Assembly (NCBI GenBank): GCA_965240325.2
Contig: OZ251232.1
Span: forward strand, 930,001 to 994,000
Length of the DNA stretch: 64,000 nucleotides
Source of the DNA: Rebecca billardiae RCC1528
Lineage: Eukaryota; Haptophyta
Direction: 5' to 3'
Position 1 is the first letter of the stretch; every line of letters begins with the position of its first letter. Shown piece by piece: positions 31,452 through 41,183 of this stretch. The position numbers were made by a program, and so were the translations under genes. A model generated the notes under the pieces. That model saw only the letters and a program-made list of their open reading frames with translations, did no database searches and had not been told where the DNA came from.

Positions 31452-32630
31452 GAGCAGAGCGCGCCGCCCGCCGCCGCCGAGCGAGCGGCGCGGCAGAGCT
31501 GATGAGCCGGATGCGCCCGGAGCTCGCGCGGCTGAAGGGCGAGCTCGAGCACGCGAGCTCGCGCCTCGACGCCGAGCCCGAGCTCCTCCTCAACTCAGTC
31601 GACGGCGGCCCGGAGCAGAGCGCGCCGCTGCGAGCGAGCGGGCAGCGCGGCAGAGCTGATGAGCCGGATGCGCCCGGAGCTCGCGCGGCTGAAGGGCGAG
31701 CTCGAGCACGCGAGCTCGCGCCTCGACGCCGAGCGCGAGCTCCTCCTCAACTCGGTCGACGGCGGCGCGGAGGTGCAGCAGCGTGAGGACGAGCAGGAGC
31801 ATCAGTGAAACGCGCGCCGGTTCCGGGTCGCGCAGCGGCGCCCAGCTGCCTGCCACGCGAGCGGCGGCCACGTGGCGCGAGGAGGCTGCGTGGGGAAATC
31901 GCCGCGCGCGTCGACGCGGCGATCACCGGGCTGCAGGCCTCGGCAATCGACGCGGTGCGCACCCTCGCCGCCAGCCGCGACGACTCCGCCGTCGAGCTGC
32001 AGCAGCTGCGCGCGCAGATGCCAGAAGTGCCGATGGGCGGCGGCGTATCAGCAGGCTGACGTGCACGAGCACGTGACACGCGGAGGCGCTAGGCGCCAAG
32101 CTGGCGAAGTGCGGCGCCGAGCTCGACGAGCTGAGCGACGCGGCAACGGACGCGCTGGGCGCCCGCGCCGCCATCGTCGCGGCGCCCTCCAGCAGCTCGA
32201 GCAGCTGTGGATAGTTGGCCGTCGAGGCGACCGCGGGTGTGACTCACAGTGTGAGTGAGCCGGCGCGCGGCTCAGCCTGCCGCTGGCAGCCGCCGTCTTC
32301 GAGGCCGACGCGGCGGAGGATGCGGCGGGCGAGCACGGCGGCGCGGTGGAGCAGGCGCGCACGCGCGGCGGCAGGCGCGACGCGCCGCTCGCCTCGTTCC
32401 ACCGCCCCGAGCTCCGCTCGGTCGGTCTCGGTGCGAGGCTGCGCAGCCGGCAGGCCGGGGCCAGCAGTGGCGCGCGCTCTCGCTCTGCCGGCACGAGCGA
32501 CCAGCGGCCCGTCGTCGAGCACATGGCGCAGGGCGAGTACCTCAAGCAGGTGCGCCCGCTCGCGCGCACGCGCCGGCTCGCGCCGCGCCAGCGCCTCTCG
32601 CCCTGCCTGCGCGCGCGCGCCGGCCGCTAG
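31452..32630 (+). pseudogene. Decayed coiled-coil locus with a 160-bp internal duplication
   Basis: Fragments in different frames look protein-like. The heptad-rich stretch MSRMRPELARLKGELEHASS appears twice (ATGs at 31502 and 31659, not in the same frame) in a 157-161 bp direct duplication. Further pieces are AITGLQASAIDAVRTLAASR near 31920-31980, AKLAKCGAELDELSDAATDA near 32095-32150, and VVEHMAQGEYLKQVRPL near 32510-32560. No single frame or obvious splice set joins them. Either this is a pseudogene of a coiled-coil protein or a multi-exon gene whose introns I cannot resolve. Confidence 0.35.
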
Positions 32631-32871
32631 TCCCCGCGGCGGCCCGCGGACCCGCGGCGACAGTCCTCGGCCCGCCGGCCCGGTGGGCGGCAGTGACTGA
32701 GTTGGCGGTGGCAGCTCAGGCGAACTGTTACACATGTCAGACTGAGACAGCAGCCGACGGAGGGTGCGCCGCGGGCCCCGAACTACGTTCGTTCTACGGA
32801 AAAAGACCGCGGAACGCGGTCATAATTCTGATGTTTCTGATGACGATCGACGATGAGCAATACTCGTTGTC

Positions 32872-32982
32872 TGGCCGATACACACCCTTACCGCGCTCTG
32901 CGCATGGGGAACCCATGCTCGCAGAGCGAGCGTGGTTCCACCACGCGCGCACGGAGCCGGTCAGCCGGGTGTGTATCGGCCA
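32872..32982. repeat. 111-bp element with perfect 16-bp terminal inverted repeats
   Basis: The ends tggccgatacacaccc (32872-32887) and gggtgtgtatcggcca (32967-32982) are perfect reverse complements. Inside, an imperfect stem pairs the cgctctgcgcatggg side with cccatgctcgcagagcg. The whole could fold as a cruciform or RNA hairpin. It does not fit tRNA or 5S rRNA. A tiny MITE-like remnant or a structured non-coding RNA are both possible. Confidence 0.5.
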
Positions 32983-33531
32983 CTCGGACTGACGTCATGT
33001 GTAGCGCTACCCGCGGCGACCTGAAACTGATCGGGCCCAGTGATGACGAGTCTGTCGGGCCAGCATCGTCATTTATTGATGCTGATGCGCATCAATAAGC
33101 GCGCGCGCATCGTCGTCATCATCGTTGCCATCATCTGCATCAGCATCGCTATCATCATCAGCATGCTACTATAATAATCAGCACGCGGTTCACACTGCTC
33201 ACACAGCTCACAGCACGGCGGCCGCGCCGGCGCGTGCGATGCCACCATCATAATCTACTGCTGCAGCGATGTCGTCAATTCAGTATAGTCGGATCGAATT
33301 CTGATGACGACGAGTAGCAGCTAAGACGCGACGAGTAAGTATATATATGCTGACGCGCGTGACGCGATGCGCTTATGATGAAGAGTGCGACCAGTCGTCC
33401 GCTCGTCGTCGCGTGCCGCGATGTCGCGTATCGCCGCACCGTCGTCACCAGCAGCAGCAGCATCCTACCGCCAGCGCAGCATCATCATATGCGCGCTGCG
33501 TGCGCATATCCTCGACGCGAGTCACGCGTCG
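32983..33531. other. Intergenic region with CAT-type microsatellites
   Basis: No gene is visible. Short (cat)n/(atc)n-like runs occupy about 33070-33175, with smaller (gtc)n-type runs near 33535-33575 at the edge of the next gene. A (ta)n tract is at 33340-33350. The 3' untranslated part of the minus-strand fusion gene probably lies here. Confidence 0.5.
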
Positions 33532-36500
33532 TCAGTCGAAGTCATCGTCGTCATCGTCGTCGTCATAATCGCCAGCGGCCACAGCGGCATCGTCATCAAC
33601 GAGAACACCGCCGCCACCAGCACGCAGATCAGCATCGGCTGTTGACGACCCCGCCACCACCGCCGTCAGCGCAGTGGCAGCGGTCGCGCCCCCGACCGCG
33701 CACCGAGCCGCGGCGTCCGCGCGCAGCAGCGCTGGGCGCCGCAGTGCGCGCGCGGCACGCGCCGAGCGCTGCCGCCGCGCAAGCTCTGCGAGCAGCGTGG
33801 CGTCGCTCAGCTCGTCCAGTGCGGCCTGCTGCTCAGCGCTGGGCGTCTGCGCGGCCGCGGCGAGCGCGGCGTGGCCGATCACGCCGTCGGCGCCACCGCC
33901 CGTCCCGCCGCCAAAGAGCGCCGCCCTGGCCTCGTGCGCGGCGCGCGCGCCGGCGCCGCTCCGCTCGTCCGCGCCTCCGCGCGCGCGTGCGCCCACGAGG
34001 GCGAGCACGTCCGCGACGGCGGGCTCCGAGAGCGGCGCGAGCGCGCGGCCGAGGCACGAGAGGGTGTCGGGGAAGACCGCCTCCTGCGCGGCGAGCAGTC
34101 GCTTCACCTCGCGCCGCTCCTTGGGCGCCTCGAAGCACGCGGGGCAGTTGTCTGCGATCACGGGCAGCCCGGCCTTGAACGAGAAGGCGCGCGTCTCTCT
34201 CTCTCGCACGTGCATCAGCGGCCGCACGACGCGCACGTCGCCCGCGTCGACCTCGTAGCAGCCCTTCATCGTGCGCAGCTTGCCGTTGCGCAGCGCCGAG
34301 AGTAGGAACGACTCGGCGAGGTCGTCGAGGTGCTGCCCGAGGGCGAGCACGCGCGCGCCGCGCCGGCGGCACGCGTCGTACAGCGCGCCTCGCTTGAGCC
34401 GCGCGCAGAAGGCACAGATCGAGTCGCCCTGCATGCTCGAGCGCGCCGAGTCGAAGATGGGCGTCGGCACGTACTCGAGGTCGATGCCGAGGGCAGCCGT
34501 GTACGCGCGCAGGGGAGACGGGTCGAACGCGCTCGTGCCCGGGTCGACCGTCACCGCGCCGAGCGCAAAGAACCCCGGGGGCGAGCGGCGCTGCACCTCG
34601 CGCAGCGCGTGCAGCAGGCACAGAGAGTCCTTGCCTCCGGAGAGACCCACCAGAACTGTCTCGCCCGGGCGGATCATGCGCCACTCGGTGAGAGCGCGCC
34701 ACACGCACCGCATGAGCGAGCGCGGCGGCGCGTGCCAGCCGCCGCCGCCCGGCGCGCGCGGCACGCCCGCCGGCGCCGGCGGGCGCAGCGGGCAGCTCGC
34801 AGTCTGCGCCAGCAAGGCGGAGCCCTCCTCCTCCTCGCACCCAGAGCCGCCGCCCGCGCCGCCCGCGCCGCCGCCCGCGCCGCCCGCGCCGCCCGCGCCG
34901 CCGCCCGCGCCGCCCGCGCCGCCCGCGCCGCCGCCCGCCGTGCGCAGCGGGTGCTTCTGGCTCGAGACGCGCGGCACGGCGCACACGCCGTTCGCCTGCT
35001 CAGCCGCGCGCGCGTGCGGCGCCGCCGGCGGCTGCTTGCACGTGCCCGCCTCTGCCACCCCGTCGGGCTGCGCGGCGGCGTGCGGCCGCGCGCCGGCCGT
35101 GCGCGCGGCCGCGCGCGCGGCCCAAGTGCCGGCCGCCACGTCTGTCGCGCCCTCGCCATCGCTGGGCAGGTCGCAGTCGCTGTCGCTCAGGCACGCGCGC
35201 GCGGCGGGCTGGGCGCGCTGCCGCGGCGCGGAGGGCGTGCTCGCCGAGCAGCCCGACGCCGCCGAAGCGCCGATCGCTGGCGCGTGCGTCGCCTCGGCCG
35301 GCGCCGCCGCAGCCCGCTGCGCCCGGTGCGCGCCGCCCAGCTCAGCGAGCAGCGCGCACGCGCTGGCCGCGTGTGCGCTGGCTGCAGCCGCGCTGCCAAA
35401 GGGCACGCGCGCGGACGGGTCCTGCTGCGCGCACGCCTCGTCCTGGCTGGCGCGCGCAGCGGGGTGTGGCGCCTCGGTACGGGCGGCGGCTTCGGCGGCG
35501 GCACCGTCGGCATCCGGGCCGTTGGGCGCCGCAGCCTCCGCAGCCGCCCCGGCCGCGCGCGGGGGCGTCGCGCTCGCGGCCGCGCGGCTCACGGCTGCGG
35601 CCGCAGGCGCGGAGGCAGCACCACCGGCCGCCCCGGCGGCGGCGGCTGCAGCGGCGGCGCGCCAGGCGCTATATCGCGCCGGGTCGATGGGCCCGTGCAG
35701 CGGCCCCGCCGCGGGCACCACCGACAGCGGCAGCCCTCGCTCCGCCGCGCCGGCGAGCGCCGCTCCGCTCGGCGCCGCGGACGCGCCGGTCGCGGCGCGC
35801 GCCGCACATGTCTCCGCGAGCAGGGCGAGCATCTCGGCCGGGGTGGCGAACCAGCGGAGGGCGGCGGCGGGGCCCGCGTGCGCGTCCGCGTGCGCGCCGA
35901 CGCCGCCGCGGCCGGCGAGGGCCGGCGTCAGCTCGTCCTCCGCGTCGTGCGAGCGCGCAACGCCCGCGGCCGCGGCCGCGCCGAGCGCGCGCCCACCCCG
36001 CGCGCCCAGAGCTGTGAGCTCGCTCTCCGCCGCCGCCAGCTGCTCCGCCCAGCACGCGCCGAGCGCGTCGGGGCCGAGCGCGCGCGCGTCGTCCTCCGGC
36101 GCGAGCCCCGCCGCCTCGCGCCCCGCCGCCGGCTCGAGCGGGAACGCGCAGCTCGCCAGCCAGCGCCGCGCGGGGAAGGAGCGCGCGCGCGTGCGGTGGC
36201 GCGCCTCGCCCGTGCGCGGGTCGAGCCTGTACTGCGGCAGCAGCCGCCAGCCGTGCGCGGCGACGAGCCGGACCGCGGCGGCGAGGTACTCGAGCTCGGC
36301 GGCGGAGGCGAAGGGGGGCAGCGCGACGCGCACGAACCCCGGCCGGAGCAGCTCCGCGCCGCCCACCAGCGCCGCCTCGAGCCTCGCCGAGTCAGCGGCG
36401 GAGATGCCGAGCAGCCGATGCGCGTACGGCCCGGCGCACGCGCAGCCCGCGCGCGCCTGCACGCCGAAGAGGTCGCTGAGCATGGCGCAGGCGGCGTGGT

Positions 36501-37794
36501 GGTGCAGCAGGCGGGAGGGCGCGCCGGGCGCGTGCGCCGGCGCGCGCACGACGAACGAGACCACGGCCGCCCGCGCCGGCGCCGCCCCGTCCGCTGCCGC
36601 GCCGAGCAGCAGCAGCCCTGGCGCGCCGCGCAGCCGGCGCCACAGCGCGGACCCGAGCTCGGCGTGTGCGCGCGCGAGCGCCTGCCGGCCGAGGCGGACG
36701 AGGAGCTGGCACGCGAGGCCGCAGCGCACGCTCCCCACCAGGTCGGGCGTGCCGCCCTCCTCGCGCTCCTCCGCGTTCGCCAGGTACCGGTGGTCCGTCG
36801 CCGTGACGAAGAAAACGGTCCCGCCGCCGACCACCGCGGGCACCGCGTTTGTCAGCAGCCGGCGCTTCACCACGAGCACGCCGGGCGCGCCGACGCCGCC
36901 GGGGAGCTTGTGCGACGAGACGAACGCGGCGTCCTTGTACACCCACGGGCTCGCCGCGCCGTCCGCGTCGAGCACGATCGGGTTCATGTCGAGCGCGCCG
37001 TGCGCGGCGCACGCGGCGTAGTCCCAGAACACGAGCGCGCCCGCGCGGTGCAGCTGCGCGCTCACGGCGTCCACGTGCTCGGCGACGCCGGTGACGTTGC
37101 TCGCGGCGGAGAACGAGCCGATCAGCAGCGGGCGCGGCTCCCGCGCCGCGTGCCGCGCCAGCGCCGCGCCCAGCGCCGCGCGGTCCAGCGTGCCCGTGCG
37201 CGCGTCCTCTGGCAGCGGCTCCACCTCCGCGCCGGCCGCCTCGCGCCACGGCAGCAGGTTCGAGTGGTGCTCGAGCGGGCCGACGAAGACGACGGCGCGC
37301 GGGGTGCCCGCGCGCGGCGGCAGGTGCAGCCCGAGGATCCGCACCAGCCGGTCGATCGCGCCCGTCGAGCCCGTGCCCGTCCACAGCACGACGTCGGCGT
37401 GCGCGCTGCCCGCGCCCGTGCGAGCGTTGAACGCTCGCGCGACGTGCTCGCGCGCCTCGCGGCGGAAGGCGGAGGCTTGCAGGCCGACAGCCGAGGTCGT
37501 GGAGTGCGTGTTCGCGTACAGCGGCAGCACCTCCCGGCGCACCACCTCCTCGAACGTGTGCAGCGCGCGGCCGGACGCCGCCCAGTCAGCGTACAGCAGT
37601 CGCTTCGCACCGAATGGCGTGTGCACGCGCGCGCCGTGGCCGACGACGTCGTCGCGCACGCGCGAAAGCGCGTCGGCTGCGCGTGACGCGGCGAGGTCGC
37701 CCGGCGAGGCGGCCGTCTCGTCGGCCTCCGCGCGCGCCGACGAGAGGTCCACCCCTTCAAAGTGGCGGTACGCGGGCGACGTGGCGGTCGCCAT
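33532..37794 (-). CDS. Cysteine desulfurase-like / TtcA-like tRNA thiolation fusion protein
   Basis: A single exon codes for 1,420 residues. Residues about 1-540 form a class V aminotransferase fold (NifS/SufS-like). Signs are HSTTSAVG, GTGSTGAIDR, EHHSNLLPW, the PLP lysine in SSHKLPGG (about 296), and RAGCACAGPY (about 450), which supplies candidate persulfide cysteines. Residues about 540-1020 are a low-complexity Ala/Gly linker with a GGAGGA repeat. Residues about 1030-1270 form a PP-loop ATPase of the TtcA family: SGGKDS (about 1051), CAFC, GQHLDDLAESFLLS and NCPAC, the Cys set expected to hold an Fe-S cluster. TtcA makes 2-thiocytidine at tRNA position 32 in bacteria with sulfur from a cysteine desulfurase, so the fusion joins donor and user. 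The C-terminus ends in an Asp-rich run. Substrate and compartment are not shown; no clear targeting peptide is visible. Confidence 0.8.
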   Translation of the reverse strand: MATATSPAYRHFEGVDLSSARAEADETAASPGDLAASRAADALSRVRDDVVGHGARVHTPFGAKRLLYADWAASGRALHTFEEVVRREVLPLYANTHSTTSAVGLQASAFRREAREHVARAFNARTGAGSAHADVVLWTGTGSTGAIDRLVRILGLHLPPRAGTPRAVVFVGPLEHHSNLLPWREAAGAEVEPLPEDARTGTLDRAALGAALARHAAREPRPLLIGSFSAASNVTGVAEHVDAVSAQLHRAGALVFWDYAACAAHGALDMNPIVLDADGAASPWVYKDAAFVSSHKLPGGVGAPGVLVVKRRLLTNAVPAVVGGGTVFFVTATDHRYLANAEEREEGGTPDLVGSVRCGLACQLLVRLGRQALARAHAELGSALWRRLRGAPGLLLLGAAADGAAPARAAVVSFVVRAPAHAPGAPSRLLHHHAACAMLSDLFGVQARAGCACAGPYAHRLLGISAADSARLEAALVGGAELLRPGFVRVALPPFASAAELEYLAAAVRLVAAHGWRLLPQYRLDPRTGEARHRTRARSFPARRWLASCAFPLEPAAGREAAGLAPEDDARALGPDALGACWAEQLAAAESELTALGARGGRALGAAAAAGVARSHDAEDELTPALAGRGGVGAHADAHAGPAAALRWFATPAEMLALLAETCAARAATGASAAPSGAALAGAAERGLPLSVVPAAGPLHGPIDPARYSAWRAAAAAAAAGAAGGAASAPAAAAVSRAAASATPPRAAGAAAEAAAPNGPDADGAAAEAAARTEAPHPAARASQDEACAQQDPSARVPFGSAAAASAHAASACALLAELGGAHRAQRAAAAPAEATHAPAIGASAASGCSASTPSAPRQRAQPAARACLSDSDCDLPSDGEGATDVAAGTWAARAAARTAGARPHAAAQPDGVAEAGTCKQPPAAPHARAAEQANGVCAVPRVSSQKHPLRTAGGGAGGAGGAGGGAGGAGGAGGGAGGAGGGSGCEEEEGSALLAQTASCPLRPPAPAGVPRAPGGGGWHAPPRSLMRCVWRALTEWRMIRPGETVLVGLSGGKDSLCLLHALREVQRRSPPGFFALGAVTVDPGTSAFDPSPLRAYTAALGIDLEYVPTPIFDSARSSMQGDSICAFCARLKRGALYDACRRRGARVLALGQHLDDLAESFLLSALRNGKLRTMKGCYEVDAGDVRVVRPLMHVRERETRAFSFKAGLPVIADNCPACFEAPKERREVKRLLAAQEAVFPDTLSCLGRALAPLSEPAVADVLALVGARARGGADERSGAGARAAHEARAALFGGGTGGGADGVIGHAALAAAAQTPSAEQQAALDELSDATLLAELARRQRSARAARALRRPALLRADAAARCAVGGATAATALTAVVAGSSTADADLRAGGGGVLVDDDAAVAAGDYDDDDDDDDFD

Positions 37795-38299
37795 CGTTCA
37801 CGTGCAGTCGGAGGGACGGTTGCTCGGCTTGCCGGGCGTCAATCCGTCATCACGCTCGGGGCCGACGAAGGCGACACGCGCGTGCGCGGCGGCGGGTTTG
37901 CAGCTGACTGACCTGCCGCGCGATCGGGTGGTGCAAGTTGGTGCACGCTTCTTGAGCTGCGCGCCCTTGCAGCCGCCAAAGCCACGACGGCGCGCCTCTC
38001 GTTGGCGGCGCCGGCCTAGGACTCAGTAGTAGGAGAGTCCTGCCACTGCCCGGCCGCCGCCCGACCGGGGGCGCGGTCACGCTGGCCGGGCCGCTCATCG
38101 GTTTGAGCATGCACTGCGCGAGCGGCACTCGCGCACGCACGCGCACGCCGAAGTGGCTGCAGTCGGGGCGGCTGCTATTCTGTCTGCTGCTAGACGCTAG
38201 TCGTCAGACTCAGGCTTTGGGTGGGCGGATCGGGCAGAGCGTCGGGCTCGCGCTAGTGCGGCAATAAGTGCGGATGGCCGGCGATCTGACGGCGTGACG
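37795..38299. other. Intergenic region between exchanger 3' end and fusion-gene start
   Basis: These 505 bases separate two minus-strand genes. The sequence is GC-rich with no convincing open frame or repeat. It should hold the promoter of the desulfurase/TtcA-like gene (near 37800-38000) and the 3' end of the exchanger transcript. Confidence 0.4.
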
Positions 38300-41104
38300 C
38301 TACACGCGCCCGCCGAGCCCGTCGACGCCGGCGACGTCCTCGCCCATCTCCGCGAGCGCGCGCGCGAAGCGGCTCGCCGAGCTCATCGCCGTGCGCGCCG
38401 TGTCGAGTGCGAACAGCGCGAGGTCGAACGCGCGGCCGAGCTGCGTCGCGTCCGCGGCCGTGAGCAGCCCCGTCTGCAGCAGCGCGTCGACGTGGAAGCG
38501 CTTGAGCTCGGTGACGGCGCGCGCGGCGAGCAGGTGCAGCTGCAGCGTGACGAGCGCCGGGCTGCGCCGCCGGTGCGCCTCGAGCTCCGCCTTGGCGCGC
38601 TCGAGCACGGGCGCGAGCACCTCAGACGCCACAGCGTCGCGCTCGCCCGTGACGCCTCCGGTGAGCAACGTCACGGCGGTGTGCGCGCGGATGAAGCCGG
38701 AGAGCGCCTCGGTGACTCTGAACGTGGCGTCGAAGACGAGCGCGCGGTACAGCCACTCGCCGAGCAGCGGCAGCGCGCGGAGCGCGCGCTGCCACGCCGC
38801 CGGCCGCGCGCGCGGCAGCGCGTACAGAAGCACGCTCAGCTGCAACGCCAGCGCGTCCTTGGCGCTCGCGTCCGCGTGCAGCAGCAGGTACTCCTCGCCC
38901 GAGGAGAGGGCCTCGGAGAGCGCGCCCAGCGCGGCCGAGTCGAGCTGCTTGCGCACGTACTGCTGCTCGTACTGCAGGCGCAGCGCGGCGAACAGCGTCT
39001 CGACCAGCTCCTCGTCGCGCCGCGGCGGCGCGACGGACAGCGCGCTCCGCGCGACGACGGAGCCTCGGGCGAGCCAGCCGCCGCGGCGCGCGGGCGCGGC
39101 CGACGCGGCGGGCGGCAGAGCGCCGGCCGCGGGCCCGGTGCCGATGGGCAGCTCGTTGGTGGAGCGGCGCCAGAGCTGGCGCGGGTGCTCCTGCGCGGGG
39201 TCCTCCAGCGTGCCCACGTCGAACGCCGAGTGCGCCAGCCGCGCGCCCGCGCCGCCGCGCTCGCCGCTCGGGTGGCGTGCGTGCAGCGCCCGCTGCGCGC
39301 ACTCGACAGCGCGCCGCACGACCGCCGGCGAGAGCAGCTCCTGGTGCGTCATGCGCGGCACGCTGAGCCGGTCGTTGGGGAGGACCGTCGTGCCGCCGAG
39401 CGAGGGCACGAGCGAGAGGACGAGCTCCCACTCCGTCCGCCGGTACAGCCAGTCTGTGCCCGCTTTGGGCGGCGGCGGCGCGTCGCCTGCCGCGGCCGGG
39501 CCGCCCAGCGGCTTGGCGGTCGGGTTGGGCTCGCGCGCGCCGCGGCCGCTGCCGGCGGCGGCGGCCGGCCTGGCGTGCTTGGGCGGCGCGGGCTGAGCGG
39601 GCTGTCCAAAGTGCTCGGCGCGGATGCGCTCCATCGTCGGCCCCTCCAGCTCCTCGATCGCCCGCGCCACCACGCGCGCGCGGTACGGCTTAGCCGGGTA
39701 GAGCGCCAGCGCGTCAAACAGCGCGGGCGTGCTCGTGCCGTTCACGCCCATCGTCAGCACGACGATCGACGCGACCAGGTAGTGGATGCGCTCGCGGTCG
39801 GCGCGCGGGATGAGCTCGTCGTGCAGCACGAGCAGGCTCAGCGCGAGCCCGACCGCGCCGCGCAGCCCCGCGTACACGATCACCGCCGACTCGCCCGGCG
39901 TGAGCGCGTACCCGAGCCGAGAGAGTGCCGGGTAGAGGAGGGCCACGGTGAGAGTTCGGACGGCGAGCAGCAGCAGGTACAGCGGCAGCGCGTGCCACCA
40001 CACGGCGGCGCCGTCGGTGGCGTGGACCGCGGCGTACGCGGCGATGCCCGCGACGAAGAAGATCACCGTCTCCGCCACGTGCCCCAGGAAGGGCAGCACC
40101 GCGTGCGCCACCGCCGCCGCCGAGGGCGAGAGCGCGTACTTGCCCTCGCGCGCAATCAGCAGCCCGAGCGTCACGACCGCGAGCACGCCCGAGACGCTCA
40201 GCATCAGCTCGGCGATGGCGAAGGTGGCGTAGGTGGCGAGGAGCAGCAGGCCCACCTCGACGCGCCAGTCGTTCGTCACCACGCGCAGCCACGACGACAC
40301 CGCCGCGTAGCACGCGCACCCCAGCGCCACGCCGCCGAGCGAGAGCCTCAGGAAGAACGCGACACCCGAGCCGACAGTGTGCGGCTCGGTGGCGCCGCTC
40401 GCGGCCGCGTCGAGGTTGTGCTTGAAGAGGAGGAAGAGGACCATCGCCGAGCCGTCGTTGAGGAGCGACTCGCCGTCGATCACGTCGGACAGCCGCTCGG
40501 GCGCGCCCAGCGCGTGCAGCGTCGAGACCACCGCCACCGGGTCGGTCGCGCTCACGATCGAGCCGAGCGCGAGCGCCGCGTCCCACGACCACGGCGCGCC
40601 GCCCTCGCCGTAGCCGAAGGCGTAGCGCAGCACGGCGCCGACGGCGAAGGTCTGCAGGACGACGCCGGGGAAGGCGAGCAGGAACGTCTGCCACCGCGTG
40701 CGCCAGAACACGTGGAAGTCCATCGAGGACGCGCTCTCGAGGATGAGCGGCGGCAGCAGCACCAGCAGGATCACGTGCGGGTCGACGACCTGCGTCGAGG
40801 CGATGAGCGAGTGGAGCGTGGGGAAGGCCTCCTCGCCGTACGCCTCGTCGATCAGATGCACCGTCATCTCGAAGACGAACGAGATCAGCCCGCCCGCCAG
40901 GAAGACCGAGAGCGTGTACGGAGGCAGCACCAGCTTGCCGCCAAACCGGTCGCGCGCGCGCGGCACGAGCTGCGTCTCGACGAAGCGGAGTGCCGTGCCG
41001 ATGAAGAGGCCGATGATGGAGAGCAGGACGACGCGCGAGGTCGCGTGCTCATCCGCGCCATCGCAGCCCTCCGCCGCGTGCGCGGCCTCGTCACCGCCCG
41101 ACAT
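38300..41104 (-). CDS. CPA1-family Na+/H+ exchanger with long cytoplasmic tail
   Basis: The single exon gives 934 residues from the ATG at 41104. An upstream in-frame ATG (41416) would run into the divergent acetyltransferase gene and adds only atypical sequence. About 12-13 hydrophobic spans fill residues about 15-480. Family hallmarks are ATDPVAVVSTLHALG (about 180), the ion-site motif ESLLNDGSAMVLF (about 215) and GLRGAVGLALSL (about 415). A Pro/Ala-rich segment follows, then a helical tail of about 430 residues that may regulate transport, as in eukaryotic NHE/SOS1-type exchangers. Expected activity is electroneutral exchange of Na+ (or K+) for H+ at the plasma membrane or an endomembrane; the site cannot be told from sequence. 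Confidence 0.9.
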   Translation of the reverse strand: MSGGDEAAHAAEGCDGADEHATSRVVLLSIIGLFIGTALRFVETQLVPRARDRFGGKLVLPPYTLSVFLAGGLISFVFEMTVHLIDEAYGEEAFPTLHSLIASTQVVDPHVILLVLLPPLILESASSMDFHVFWRTRWQTFLLAFPGVVLQTFAVGAVLRYAFGYGEGGAPWSWDAALALGSIVSATDPVAVVSTLHALGAPERLSDVIDGESLLNDGSAMVLFLLFKHNLDAAASGATEPHTVGSGVAFFLRLSLGGVALGCACYAAVSSWLRVVTNDWRVEVGLLLLATYATFAIAELMLSVSGVLAVVTLGLLIAREGKYALSPSAAAVAHAVLPFLGHVAETVIFFVAGIAAYAAVHATDGAAVWWHALPLYLLLLAVRTLTVALLYPALSRLGYALTPGESAVIVYAGLRGAVGLALSLLVLHDELIPRADRERIHYLVASIVVLTMGVNGTSTPALFDALALYPAKPYRARVVARAIEELEGPTMERIRAEHFGQPAQPAPPKHARPAAAAGSGRGAREPNPTAKPLGGPAAAGDAPPPPKAGTDWLYRRTEWELVLSLVPSLGGTTVLPNDRLSVPRMTHQELLSPAVVRRAVECAQRALHARHPSGERGGAGARLAHSAFDVGTLEDPAQEHPRQLWRRSTNELPIGTGPAAGALPPAASAAPARRGGWLARGSVVARSALSVAPPRRDEELVETLFAALRLQYEQQYVRKQLDSAALGALSEALSSGEEYLLLHADASAKDALALQLSVLLYALPRARPAAWQRALRALPLLGEWLYRALVFDATFRVTEALSGFIRAHTAVTLLTGGVTGERDAVASEVLAPVLERAKAELEAHRRRSPALVTLQLHLLAARAVTELKRFHVDALLQTGLLTAADATQLGRAFDLALFALDTARTAMSSASRFARALAEMGEDVAGVDGLGGRV

Positions 41105-41183
41105 GCGGTCCAGGACCGGGAGCGGCGCAGCGTGACACTCTTTCGAGACCGGACGGTGACGTCCGGAGTGCGCAGCGCCGCTG
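41105..41183. promoter_or_regulatory. 79-bp bidirectional start-to-start gap
   Basis: Only 79 bases separate the start codons of the minus-strand exchanger and the plus-strand acetyltransferase. The leaders must overlap, or the promoters must extend into the opposite gene. No TATA motif is visible. Confidence 0.4.

Noticed and set aside
32872-32982. tRNA or 5S rRNA
   Set aside because: No cloverleaf, T-loop or internal promoter boxes fit; only a simple nested hairpin is visible.
34330-37686. 1,118-codon plus-strand frame over the fusion gene
   Set aside because: It is Arg/Ala-rich with no motifs, antisense to clear aminotransferase and PP-loop domains.
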